The notes beneath the pieces are model-generated. The model was not told the origin of the DNA and made no database searches. It was given only the letters and a program-made list of their open reading frames with translations. From an uncultured bacterium (GTDB lineage Bacteria; Planctomycetota; Uabimicrobiia; Uabimicrobiales; JABWCH01): DNA of 64,000 bases. Of this stretch, positions 36,151 through 45,101 are shown piece after piece; positions within the stretch are counted from its first letter, which is position 1, and every line of letters begins with the position of its first letter. The position numbers and the translations under genes are program-made. The stretch spans positions 9,222 to 73,221 of the forward strand of contig CALKWO010000084.1 in the NCBI GenBank assembly GCA_938003875.1, in the 5' to 3' direction.

Positions 36151-37263
36151 TCAATCTAAATTATTGGATTTTACCTTTGGTACAGAAGAGGTAGTATCAA
36201 AAATATATGCTGTACCCCATGCATCTGTATAATATTCACCCGTGCCATTGGTTCCAGGCAATAAAGGAGGAGATTGATTCTGCATATATCGAAGCGCAGT
36301 CTGCCAAGATGTTGGGATTGCTGGTGTATAACCTGCGTTCCGATAGTAATTCAGGGCTGCATTGATGGCATCAATTTCTGCTAGAGTTACGTCCCTTTTA
36401 ATATCAGATACATAAACAATCTTTATCTGATCATCGCCTTGAGGATTCATTTGAGTGGCGGGTGTCTGGTGTATTCTGTCTGGCCCTGCACTCTGGATTT
36501 TAAATTGGTTATTGGAAATAAAAATCGCTCTATAACGGTTTCTCCAGATATCATAAAGCACTGTATTCTCCTCTGGTGTTTTGGGAAGACGCTCAGACGA
36601 TATATAAGGGCCATTCCAGCCAGCAACACCTGGATTTTGGTATAAATACAATAGATTTCTTTCAGGAGGTGTAACTCCTGTTACAGGAGGCCATTGATTT
36701 GTATCTCGGTTATAATCACGAATTGCCCTGGCAAGTTTATCCATAGATTCTGTTAGGTCAACATTTCGTTTTTTTATTGCAAGATCGCCTACATAAGCTT
36801 GTTTTACAATATCGTCGCCTTGCATACTTGCATGGTATGCTTTATCTGGGCCAGCACTTTGTATTTTCAAAATAATGTCTGGATTGTCAGTGTCTGGGAT
36901 AGCTCTATAGGGCATTCTCCATTTATCGTAGAGAACAGTGTTGTCTTCTGCATCTGTAGAAATATAGTTCGTTGCAATATAAGGGCCTCGCCAACCAGGA
37001 ATTGAAGGTCCTAGCGTTCTATCAAACAAATAGCGTAAATTTCTTTGCTGCGGCGTAGTGCCACCAATAGGAGGCCATTGTCCTACATCTCGATAGTAAT
37101 AATATACCGCTTTGGCAATAGCATCCATATTTTTGATTGTTTCTTGTTCTCTTTCTAGGTCTATAAGTCTGCTTCCTGTAGGTAATAATGTCCCTGCAAC
37201 CATAGCCATGAGAGCAAGAACTACAATCATTTCTATAAAGGTAAAGCCTTTTTGATATCTCAT
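36151..37263 (-). CDS. type II pseudopilin with three consecutive GspG-like domains (second paralogue)
   Basis: A 370-residue protein with the prepilin leader and N-helix MRYQKGFTFIEMIVVLALMA. After the helix come two full GspG-like globular units (~41-165 and ~170-295), each with a YYRDVGQWPP/YNRDTNQWPP element, NLRYLF/NLLYLY, PGWRGPYI/AGWNGPYI, LYDKW/LYDIWR, IQSAGPD and GDD...VYV, then a degenerate third (~298-370, NAALNYYRNAGYTP, GTGEYYTDAWGTAY). Start ATG 37263 has AAGGA; a GTG five codons earlier is less likely. GspG normally has one such domain. It is a paralogue of the upstream gene. Confidence 0.88.
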   Translation of the reverse strand: MRYQKGFTFIEMIVVLALMAMVAGTLLPTGSRLIDLEREQETIKNMDAIAKAVYYYYRDVGQWPPIGGTTPQQRNLRYLFDRTLGPSIPGWRGPYIATNYISTDAEDNTVLYDKWRMPYRAIPDTDNPDIILKIQSAGPDKAYHASMQGDDIVKQAYVGDLAIKKRNVDLTESMDKLARAIRDYNRDTNQWPPVTGVTPPERNLLYLYQNPGVAGWNGPYISSERLPKTPEENTVLYDIWRNRYRAIFISNNQFKIQSAGPDRIHQTPATQMNPQGDDQIKIVYVSDIKRDVTLAEIDAINAALNYYRNAGYTPAIPTSWQTALRYMQNQSPPLLPGTNGTGEYYTDAWGTAYIFDTTSSVPKVKSNNLD

Positions 37264-37375
37264 AATTTTTTCCTTCACTTTAGAAAGTTTTTATACTTTA
37301 TTTATTGTAAAAGGAAAAACAAAAATTTTCTAAAATGTATTTTTTAAAATCTGTAACTCATTTTTTTATATTGAG

Positions 37376-38509
37376 TTATTGAGTATTATTAGAGCGAACC
37401 TTTTGACCAGCACTTATTAGACGATATTGTTGACCCCATGAATCTGTCAAATAGGGCCCAGTTCCATTGGTTCCAGTCAATAAACTGCGGTTTTGTAAAT
37501 ATCTTAATGCATTTGGCCATGTTGTGTTTGGAACTATTTTAGGCGTATAGCTAGATTGAGAATGGTAATAGTCAAGAGCTTCATTGATGGCTTCAATTTC
37601 TGTCAGAGTTACCTCTCTTTGGATATCAGAGACATAAACATTCACTATAATATCATCTCCTTGAGCGGTAGTGTGGATAACAGAAGTCTGATGCACTTTA
37701 TCCGAACCAGCACTTTGGATTCTCAGTACTGTATTGGGGTAAGTAGTATCAGGGGTCACTCTATAGCGTGTTCGCCATTTATCATAAAGTACTGTGTTGT
37801 CTTCTGTAGTTTTAGGAAGAAGCGAAGACATGATATAAGGGCCATTCCATCCTGTAATGCCTGGATTTTGATATAAATATAATAAATTTCTTTCAGGCGG
37901 AGTAACTCCTGTTGTAGGAGGCCACTGGCCTATATCTCGGTAGTAAGAACGTACAGCATTAGCAATTTCTTTCATACTGTTTGTTACTACATCTTCTTGC
38001 TCGACAATGGTAAGATCCCCTACATACACCTGTCTTACAATATCATCACCTTGAGCAGTCATCTGGTTAGTATTAGTTTGAAATGTTTTATCTCTGCCAG
38101 CACTCTGTATTCCCAAGATATAGTTGTTGGATGATGTATCGGGTACTGCTCTGTAAGCAGTTCTCCATTTATCATAAAGAATAGTATTGTCTGCTGCATC
38201 TGTAGAAAGAAAATTCGATGAAATATAAGGTCCTCTCCAGCCAGGAATTGCCCCCCCTAGAGTTCTATCATATAAATATCTTAAATTTTTTTGTGGAGCA
38301 GTAACTCCAGTGGTTGGTGGCCATTGCCCAACATCTCGATAATAAGAACGCACGCCCTCGGCAATTGCGTCCATATTATCCATGGTTACTCTCTCTCTTT
38401 CGTTCTCTAGTATTTGCATCCCAGCAGGCACCAAAGTACCCGCAACTATAGCCATAACAGAAAGCACCACAACCATTTCAATTAAAGTAAAACCTTTTTG
38501 GTGTCGCAT
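37376..38509 (-). CDS. type II pseudopilin with three consecutive GspG-like domains (first paralogue)
   Basis: A 377-residue pseudopilin with leader MRHQKGFTLIEM, cut after Gly6 by a prepilin peptidase (not in window). Globular unit 1 is at ~41-165 (SYYRDVGQWPPTTGVT, LYDKWRTAYR, IQSAGRDK, GDDIVRQVYVGDL), unit 2 at ~172-296 (the same motifs almost word for word) and a shorter unit 3 at ~300-377 (EALDYYHSQSSYTP, GTGPYLTDSWGQQYR). The D/GxDxx-type calcium-binding end of GspG (SAG.D...GDD) is present in units 1 and 2. A strong AGGAG RBS precedes ATG 38509. It lies 23 bp after gspF. Confidence 0.9.
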   Translation of the reverse strand: MRHQKGFTLIEMVVVLSVMAIVAGTLVPAGMQILENERERVTMDNMDAIAEGVRSYYRDVGQWPPTTGVTAPQKNLRYLYDRTLGGAIPGWRGPYISSNFLSTDAADNTILYDKWRTAYRAVPDTSSNNYILGIQSAGRDKTFQTNTNQMTAQGDDIVRQVYVGDLTIVEQEDVVTNSMKEIANAVRSYYRDIGQWPPTTGVTPPERNLLYLYQNPGITGWNGPYIMSSLLPKTTEDNTVLYDKWRTRYRVTPDTTYPNTVLRIQSAGSDKVHQTSVIHTTAQGDDIIVNVYVSDIQREVTLTEIEAINEALDYYHSQSSYTPKIVPNTTWPNALRYLQNRSLLTGTNGTGPYLTDSWGQQYRLISAGQKVRSNNTQ

Positions 38510-38532
38510 ATTTTCTCCTCCACAAGAAATTT

Positions 38533-39753
38533 TTATTTTTTCCCAACGATTTTCAAAAGATCGTAGATTGGCATCAATGTTCCCATGATGATAAAAAGCA
38601 CGATTCCACCAGCACCAAAAATGATCAGGTTTTCTGTAATCTGTAAGAATCGCTTGATAGAATTGGGAATTTCCTGGTCATAGAAAATACATACCTTTTG
38701 CAAGCTTTCATCCAGCTTACCTGCTTCATCTCCTACTTTTACCATGGTAACGACAAGAGAAGGAAAAACTTCTGTGGCTTTCATGGCAACGGAAAACCTT
38801 TCTCCTTCCTGGATGGCTTTGGAGACTTGCTGTATTTTTTTCTTGAGATAATGGTTGGAAAGCACTTCTTCGCAATAGCCAAGGGAATCGCTGACATCCA
38901 CACCTGATTTTTGCAGTGAAGCCAGTGTGCTGCAAAATGCAGAGGCATTGTCTTTGATGATTAATGGACCAAAAAGTGGTAGATTCAGCAACCATTTATC
39001 CGTTGTCAGGCGCATTCCTGGATTTCTGCGAGAAATAATAATCATAAATACGCCAGCAATGGCTAATACAATAAGAATCAAAGCATTGTTGATCAGGAAG
39101 TTGCTGGCCCCCTGGATGACCCTTGTAGGGAAAGGAAGGAGAACGCCTGCATCACTATATACCTGGACGATCTTGGGCAACAGATAAAGCAGCAAAACCA
39201 AAATCAGACAAAAAACGGCAAACGATAGCGTTACAGGATAGATCATAGCACTGACCAATCTGCCTTTTGTCTCTTCCCTTCTTTCGATAAAACGAATCAA
39301 GCTATCCAATGCTGTATCGAGATTACCTGTGGCTTCGCCAACGCGAATCAATGCTATATAAATTTTGGGGAATACTTTAGGATACGCAGCCAGGGCATCG
39401 GAAAGAGAGCTTCCATTCTTGAGTGCCATGCAAACATTGTCCAGTACCTGGGCAAAATAAGGATTGGATGTTTCACCCTTTAAATCCTCCAGCCCAGAGA
39501 TCAAGGGAACACCAGCAGAGTACAGCGTCTTTAGATGATGGGTGAAGGGTAGAACATCTTTCATCTTCACTGTGCCTGTTATCTCTGCTTTTTTGGGCGC
39601 GTCTGTAGATTTAGCAACAGCGTATTTAACCAATGTGAGATTCTGTGCTTTGACTTTGGACAAAAGATCGGCTATGGATTCCGCCTCCATAGTGCTGTTG
39701 ATTTCATCGCCTTTGTTGTTTCTGGCTTTATAAGAATACATTGTTTTTGCCAT
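38533..39753 (-). CDS. gspF: GspF/PilC-type inner-membrane platform protein
   Basis: A 406-residue protein with an N-terminal ~65-residue cap (YSYKARNNKGDEI), two T2SSF domains (~75-195 and ~275-400) and three membrane helices. Motifs include THHLKTLYSAGVPLISGL, GEATGNLDTAL, and FCSTLASLQKSGV...VGDEAGKLDESL. It is the platform that couples the ATPase to pseudopilus growth. It follows gspE by 48 bp; RBS AAGGAT precedes ATG 39753. Confidence 0.93.
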   Translation of the reverse strand: MAKTMYSYKARNNKGDEINSTMEAESIADLLSKVKAQNLTLVKYAVAKSTDAPKKAEITGTVKMKDVLPFTHHLKTLYSAGVPLISGLEDLKGETSNPYFAQVLDNVCMALKNGSSLSDALAAYPKVFPKIYIALIRVGEATGNLDTALDSLIRFIERREETKGRLVSAMIYPVTLSFAVFCLILVLLLYLLPKIVQVYSDAGVLLPFPTRVIQGASNFLINNALILIVLAIAGVFMIIISRRNPGMRLTTDKWLLNLPLFGPLIIKDNASAFCSTLASLQKSGVDVSDSLGYCEEVLSNHYLKKKIQQVSKAIQEGERFSVAMKATEVFPSLVVTMVKVGDEAGKLDESLQKVCIFYDQEIPNSIKRFLQITENLIIFGAGGIVLFIIMGTLMPIYDLLKIVGKK

Positions 39754-39801
39754 CGTACGATCCTTTTATTGATATTTCACAATGAATTGACAGCCTTAAA
39801 A

Positions 39802-41505
39802 TTAATGCTCTGGTAAAACTCTCATGGCTTCCAGTATTGTTGTGGTTCCATCCAATACTTTTGCTCTTGCATCTTGTTTGAAGAATGTCATTCCTTTTGC
39901 AATACAGAATTTTTTCAGTTCGATTTCATCTACTTTCTGGAGCATGAGACTACGAACATCGTCATCGGGCATGAAAAGCTCATAGATAGCCCTTCTTCCT
40001 CTATACCCATTGCCTTTGCATTTTTTACAGCCAACCTGTTTGTAAAGTTTGAGTTGCTGCTCTGGTGGATACCCCAGCCATTCATTTTCTTGCGGAGTGG
40101 ACATATAGGACTCTTTGCAATAAGGGCAAAGTGCACGAGCCAGACGCTGGGCAAGAACGCCATTTAAAATGGAAGTGAGCATAAAAAGATCAATGTCCAT
40201 ATAGAGAAGACGCGGAATAGCACCAATAGCCGTGTTAGTATGAAGTGTGCTAAGGACAAGATGCCCTGTCTGCGCTGCATGAACAGCCATCTCTGCTGTT
40301 TCTTTATCTCGAATTTCTCCCACGAGAATAACATTAGGGTCATGGCGTAAGAATGCTCTCAAACCCGTTGCAAAGGTATACCCGATAGAGTGGTTTACCT
40401 GGGATTGACGAATAAAGGGAAGCTGATATTCTACAGGGTCTTCGATAGTGACGATGTTTTTTTCAATCGCGTTCAGGCTCTTAAGACAAGAGTAAAGACT
40501 GGTGGACTTTCCTGAACCTGTTGGCCCAGTTACAAGAAATAGCCCAAAATTTTTAGAAATGATGTTTTCTATATTTTTGAGCATCTCTCGGTTAAAGCCT
40601 ATGGAGCGTAAACTGAAAAGTTTATTCTTTTCGAGAATACGAATGACGATGTTTTCCCCATGCGTAATCGGCATGGTAGAAACACGAAGATCAATGTCTA
40701 TTTTATCTTGCTTAAAGCTGATTTTTCCATCCTGTGGCAATCTGCGTTCGGAAATGTTCAACTTTGCCATGAGCTTAATACGGGAAATGATACTGTTTTG
40801 CAATTCTGTAGGAATCGAAGGCCCAGAACATAGAATACCATCTACTCTGTATCTCATCTGAACATGGCTGCCCAGTGGGTTGATATGAATATCGCTCGCC
40901 TTCCACGCAGCACCCAAAGCAAGGAGCTGGTCTACCAGAGTTTGAACAGGTAAGCTGGATGCATCCGTATCCGTAGTTCCTTCCAGCTCTTTAAGGCATC
41001 TCTGGATTGTTTCCTGGATGCTTTCATCCAAAGCTTCTTTTTTGGTTTTGTCAAAATAATAACCGTCTATTGCTTTGAGTACCTCTTCTTCTGAAACGGA
41101 AACGCATTTTACGATAAGACTTTCGTCGGTATTTCGAATCAGATCGTTGATAGCATCCATAGCAACGATATCATAAGGATTAGACAAACCAACGGTCAGT
41201 TCGCCTTCCTGTATGTAAAGAGGTATACATTTATATTTGACGACAAACTCAGGCGGAAACAATTTTATAACTTCAGGGGCAATTTCAATGCCCTCAAGAG
41301 TGGGAATATGTTCTATATCCAGATCCAGACAGAGCAAGCTTGTCAGAGTCTCTTCCGTAATAAAGCCTCTGTTTACGAGAATTTTTCCAAGAGATTCGTG
41401 CGTCTGCTTTTGCTCCGCCAGGGCTACGTCAATCTGTTGTTGTGTAACACAGCGCAAAGCAATAAGATTATCAACCAATTTGGTCATTTTTGTTGAAATT
41501 GCCAT
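39802..41505 (-). CDS. gspE: GspE/PilB-type assembly ATPase
   Basis: A 567-residue ATPase: an N-terminal N1E/MshEN domain (~1-150), then the catalytic part with ASDIHINP, Walker A GPTGSGKST, the Asp box TIEDPVEYQL, Walker B DPNVILVGEIRD and HTN. It has the zinc-binding CxxC pair CPYC...CKKCKGNGYRGR that marks GspE/PilB and not PilT. It drives pseudopilin polymerisation. It is the first gene of the operon, reading leftward from 41505. Confidence 0.94.
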   Translation of the reverse strand: MAISTKMTKLVDNLIALRCVTQQQIDVALAEQKQTHESLGKILVNRGFITEETLTSLLCLDLDIEHIPTLEGIEIAPEVIKLFPPEFVVKYKCIPLYIQEGELTVGLSNPYDIVAMDAINDLIRNTDESLIVKCVSVSEEEVLKAIDGYYFDKTKKEALDESIQETIQRCLKELEGTTDTDASSLPVQTLVDQLLALGAAWKASDIHINPLGSHVQMRYRVDGILCSGPSIPTELQNSIISRIKLMAKLNISERRLPQDGKISFKQDKIDIDLRVSTMPITHGENIVIRILEKNKLFSLRSIGFNREMLKNIENIISKNFGLFLVTGPTGSGKSTSLYSCLKSLNAIEKNIVTIEDPVEYQLPFIRQSQVNHSIGYTFATGLRAFLRHDPNVILVGEIRDKETAEMAVHAAQTGHLVLSTLHTNTAIGAIPRLLYMDIDLFMLTSILNGVLAQRLARALCPYCKESYMSTPQENEWLGYPPEQQLKLYKQVGCKKCKGNGYRGRRAIYELFMPDDDVRSLMLQKVDEIELKKFCIAKGMTFFKQDARAKVLDGTTTILEAMRVLPEH

Positions 41506-41669
41506 AGTTTTACTCTACTCTATAGAAAATAAAATTTTCAAGGAAAAATACTTTTTGATGCTTCTTTTTTCCAGCATATAAAATTTTATTTAAAAATCAA
41601 GAACTATTCTAAATTCCTTGCGAACTTTTTTATTTTAATTTTTTTTAATTTTTGGTATTCTGTAATTTA

Positions 41670-41697
41670 TTGACAAATATAAACATTATTTTATTGT
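41670..41697 (+). promoter_or_regulatory. predicted promoter of the alpha/beta hydrolase gene
   Basis: TTGACA (41670-41675), a 16-bp spacer and TATTGT (41692-41697) lie 24 bp before the ATG at 41721. The -35 is consensus and the -10 matches at 4 of 6 positions. Confidence 0.55.
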
Positions 41698-41720
41698 AAA
41701 AACATTTGTATAGGAAAACA

Positions 41721-42434
41721 ATGGAAAGAATAAATGCATTTTTAAGCACTGCACCTGCCCTGATTTTATATCAGGGAGATTTGGAAAAAGCCAGACAAAA
41801 GGGTACGATTCTTTTTTATCATGGTTTGGGAGCGTGCAAAGAATCTCAGGAAAAAGAAATTGTAAGCCTTGCACAGCATGGTTTTCTGACGGTTGCCCTG
41901 GACAATATAGGGCATGGGCAAAGAAAGTACAAAGATTTTGAAAAAAAATTTTCGATGAACAATCCTGCTCTGGAATACGACTTTACAAAAGCCGTACAGG
42001 AAACAGCCAAGGAAACGCCTGATGTAATACATGCTCTCTTGGAAAGAGGCCTGGCTCAAGCAGGCAAAATAGGAATATGCGGAATTTCTATGGGAGGCTA
42101 CATTGTATATTCTGCTCTTTTAAACAAGTGTGGTATACAGGCAGGTGTTTCGATTCTGGGGTCGCCTACATGGAAAATCCAGAATACAGAAAGCCCTCAC
42201 CACTTTCCAGAGCGTTTTTTTCCAGTGGCTTTTCTGGCTATGAATGCAGGATCGGACAGAAGCGTTCCGCCCAAATTCGCAAGGGAATTCCACGAAAGAC
42301 TCAAGCCTTTTTACAAAGCCTCCCCTGGACGGCTTTCTTACAAAGAATACCCAGGAGCCGACCATTTTATGCCAGAAAAAGACTGGAATGATTTGTGGGT
42401 GAGAACGCTCGAATGGTTTGATTCTTTTTTATAA
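41721..42434 (+). CDS. alpha/beta-hydrolase (dienelactone hydrolase/YitV-like)
   Basis: A 237-residue cytoplasmic serine hydrolase. Motifs: oxyanion HGLGACKES (~30), nucleophile elbow GISMGG (~118), acid residue region and catalytic His in GADHFM near the C-terminus. The fold is an alpha/beta hydrolase close to YitV/prolyl-oligopeptidase-like esterases. Substrate unknown. Start ATG 41721 has AGGA upstream; a TTG five codons earlier is unlikely. It is a lone plus-strand gene, converging on the ABC permease gene 15 bp downstream. Confidence 0.87.
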   Translation: MERINAFLSTAPALILYQGDLEKARQKGTILFYHGLGACKESQEKEIVSLAQHGFLTVALDNIGHGQRKYKDFEKKFSMNNPALEYDFTKAVQETAKETPDVIHALLERGLAQAGKIGICGISMGGYIVYSALLNKCGIQAGVSILGSPTWKIQNTESPHHFPERFFPVAFLAMNAGSDRSVPPKFAREFHERLKPFYKASPGRLSYKEYPGADHFMPEKDWNDLWVRTLEWFDSFL

Positions 42435-42449
42435 AACACTAGGGCGAAA

Positions 42450-43238
42450 TCAATTATCGGATTTATTCATTTCTCTCCAGGGAACCAAAATACTATAAAG
42501 CCTTTGCATTAAAAAATTGAAGCTGCTGCCTAAAAGAGAAATAACAACAAGTGTAGCATACAATTCTGCCAGATGCAATGTCTCCCAGGCGAACCATATC
42601 AGCGTTCCCAAACCATTTTTAGCAGAAATGATTTCTATTGCAATTGTATTGACAAGACTCATGTTAAGGGCAAGACGCACTCCGCTCAATGTTGAGGGCA
42701 TGCTTGCGGGCAAGATCACACGGAGAAAAATATGATAATTGCCTGCGCCATAGCTGCGTGCAATTTCATAATAGTCTTTTGGGATTTGCATGACTCCACT
42801 CATGGTATTGATAACCATAGGGAAAAAAGAGGCCAGGGCAATAGAAAATATTTTACTGGCCTCACCAATCCCTAAAATAGCCATAATTAAAGGAAGAAGG
42901 GCTATCTTAGGGATGGGATGTATGGCTGCAATGAAGGGGTCTATCATATTGCGAAAAAAGGAAGAATACCCCATTAATATACCCAAGATAAAACCTACAT
43001 TGCATCCTATCAGAAAACCAAATAATAATCTCTGCAAAGTCGCCAATAGATGTATTGACAAGGTGCCATCCATGAAAAAGGAATATATTGTCTGTAAAAT
43101 TTTACAAGGAGATGGGAAAAAAAAGGAAGAGATAATTCCATGGCGAGAAAAGAATTCCCAACTACTTAGCACAAGGAAAACAAACAGACAAGATATACAT
43201 ATTCCTTTTTGTGTATATTTTTTTTTCAAAATTTTCAT
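42450..43238 (-). CDS. ABC importer permease, SsuC/TauC type
   Basis: A 262-residue permease with six helices of the nitrate/sulfonate/taurine class. The EAA loop is seen as YYEIARSYGAGNYHIFLRVILPASMPSTLSGVR (about 160-190). It pairs with the ATPase gene just upstream (1 bp apart). It is the last gene of the operon that begins with a porin and an adenylation enzyme. The substrate cannot be told from the sequence. Confidence 0.92.
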   Translation of the reverse strand: MKILKKKYTQKGICISCLFVFLVLSSWEFFSRHGIISSFFFPSPCKILQTIYSFFMDGTLSIHLLATLQRLLFGFLIGCNVGFILGILMGYSSFFRNMIDPFIAAIHPIPKIALLPLIMAILGIGEASKIFSIALASFFPMVINTMSGVMQIPKDYYEIARSYGAGNYHIFLRVILPASMPSTLSGVRLALNMSLVNTIAIEIISAKNGLGTLIWFAWETLHLAELYATLVVISLLGSSFNFLMQRLYSILVPWREMNKSDN

Positions 43239-43239
43239 C

Positions 43240-44055
43240 CTATATTTCGCAACTTCTAGTAACTTCTTTTTCTATCAATTTCCATATATGAAATTTTATT
43301 TCTGCTATTGTTTTGAGATGTTCTCCAGAAAGTTGCCTGGGGCGTTCTAAGGGAATAGAAATTTCACAAAGAATTTTTCCTGGTCGGCTGCTCATGACTA
43401 AAATTTTGTCTGAAAGGAAAATAGCTTCTTCGATATCATGTGTCACATAAATTACAGACTTCTGGTATCTCTCCCATATATAAAGTAGCCTGGCTTGTAA
43501 AATACGTTTGATTTGTGCGTCTACAGAAGCAAATGGTTCATCCATCAAAAGAACATAGGGGTCTGTCGCCAATGCTCGCAAAATAGCTACCTGCTGACGC
43601 ATTCCTAGAGAAAGCTGATCGGGAAAATACCTGGCAAAAGAATCTAAAGATATTTGTTTGAGAAAAGACATAGCTCTTTCCGATCTTTCCTTCTTGTTGA
43701 CTCCTTGCATCTCCAGGCCAAAGGCAACATTCTCCAAAACGGTAAGCCAGGGAAATAAACCGTGATTTTGGAATACCATGGATGTAAGAGTTTTTTTCTC
43801 TGGCATATTGTACATTATCTCCCCTGAAGTAGGGCACAGGATTCCATCTATAATTTTTAAAATCGTTGTTTTTCCGCAGCCATTCGGCCCTACAATGCTT
43901 AAAAATTCCTGAGATTGAAGCTGAAAAGAAATATCTTGCAAACAAAGCAATTCTTTGTCCTTAGCTTTGTAAGATTTAGAAATTTTATTGCATGTTATAA
44001 GCATATTCGTTATTTTTGTTTCAGCCAAAATGTTATTGAATATATCAATACACAT
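43240..44055 (-). CDS. ABC importer ATPase, SsuB/TauB type
   Basis: A 271-residue ATPase: Walker A GPNGCGKTTILK, Q-loop VFQNHGLFPW, signature LSLGMRQQVAILRAL, Walker B VLLMDEPFASVD, H-loop YVTHDIEEA, a full set for the SsuB/TauB family. ATG 44055 is 5 bp after the binding-protein stop; ATG 44004 (MLITCNK) would give the family's usual N-terminus. Both starts follow a repeated AAAATARCGAATATG sequence. Confidence 0.92.
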   Translation of the reverse strand: MCIDIFNNILAETKITNMLITCNKISKSYKAKDKELLCLQDISFQLQSQEFLSIVGPNGCGKTTILKIIDGILCPTSGEIMYNMPEKKTLTSMVFQNHGLFPWLTVLENVAFGLEMQGVNKKERSERAMSFLKQISLDSFARYFPDQLSLGMRQQVAILRALATDPYVLLMDEPFASVDAQIKRILQARLLYIWERYQKSVIYVTHDIEEAIFLSDKILVMSSRPGKILCEISIPLERPRQLSGEHLKTIAEIKFHIWKLIEKEVTRSCEI

Positions 44056-44060
44056 ATTCG

Positions 44061-45101
44061 CTATTTTTTATCCAATTTTTCAAAAATTTGTTTTGCATAC
44101 TCCACAAACCGAGAGTCATACAACTGGCTTTCTTCAATTCTTTCTTTGATGTAACCACGAGATAAACACCAATTCTGAAATTTTTTTAAAGATTCCAGAT
44201 TTACTGTTCCATCTATCTTAATAAGAGGCCATCCCATTTTAAGGCATGTTTCCTTATCATGTTTTGTATGCTTCATCATGATTTCCACGTTTCGATCCGT
44301 TTTGCCTTGCATGTATTGTCTGACACCTTTGAGATAGGCAACCATGAATTTTTTTCCCAATTCTGGTTCTCTACGAAGCAAACGTTCTCCATACATTATA
44401 TACCCAAATTCAAAATCAGGTATGATTTCTTCTGTAGTGAATCGCAAATCAAAATTGCCTCTTTTCGAGAGAAGAGTAAGCAGAGGCTCTCCCAGGCTTA
44501 CAAAATCAATAGAGCCATTGATAAGGGCTTCTGAAGCCATATTATCTGGCATACGATCACTTTCTATATCTTTTATTGTTAGACCTGCCTTTTGTAAACA
44601 GCAATCAATATGGTATTCTTCATAGCTTCCCATGTCAATGTATGCCTTAAGACCTTTGAGCTTCTCTATAGGAAAAGGTTTATCAGGCTCTATCAGGTTT
44701 TTGCGGAATACAATCGCTTTTTGTATGGTTCCATCCTGGGATCTGGCAATGCCTTTGTTGGCGACAATACGAATGTCTACCTTTTGGGAAAAAATATTAA
44801 AAAAACCTGCTCGGCTACCTCCTGCCCAGACATCAAGCTCTCCTTTCGCCAACAAAAAGAGAGCTTTTGGCCCCTGGTTGGCGTGGACGAATTCTATTTC
44901 CAACCCTTCCTGATCAAAGTATCCTTCTTCCAGGGCAATATGAATAGGGATGAAGCTGGGACGAGGCTGACATAGCAGCTTTAATTTGATTTTGGCTTCT
45001 GAAGGCTTTTTGGACTGAATTGTTTTTTCAGATTCTGAAGTATTGCAAGAGCATAGAATCATGAAAAAGACAATAAGCAAAAACAGCGATAGTTTTTTCA
45101 T
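44061..45101 (-). CDS. ABC importer substrate-binding lipoprotein, NMT1/TauA-like
   Basis: A 346-residue binding protein with signal and lipobox ILCSC (Cys about 19), followed by a two-lobe NMT1/SsuA-like domain: LLCQPRPSFIPIHIALEEGYFDQEGLEIEFV, GELDVWAGGSRAGFFN, and a hinge around 190-200. This class binds sulfonates, nitrate, bicarbonate, thiamine precursors or aromatic compounds. Its ATG overlaps the stop of the A-PCP-TE gene by 4 bp (ATGA), which ties import to that enzyme. Confidence 0.9.
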   Translation of the reverse strand: MKKLSLFLLIVFFMILCSCNTSESEKTIQSKKPSEAKIKLKLLCQPRPSFIPIHIALEEGYFDQEGLEIEFVHANQGPKALFLLAKGELDVWAGGSRAGFFNIFSQKVDIRIVANKGIARSQDGTIQKAIVFRKNLIEPDKPFPIEKLKGLKAYIDMGSYEEYHIDCCLQKAGLTIKDIESDRMPDNMASEALINGSIDFVSLGEPLLTLLSKRGNFDLRFTTEEIIPDFEFGYIMYGERLLRREPELGKKFMVAYLKGVRQYMQGKTDRNVEIMMKHTKHDKETCLKMGWPLIKIDGTVNLESLKKFQNWCLSRGYIKERIEESQLYDSRFVEYAKQIFEKLDKK

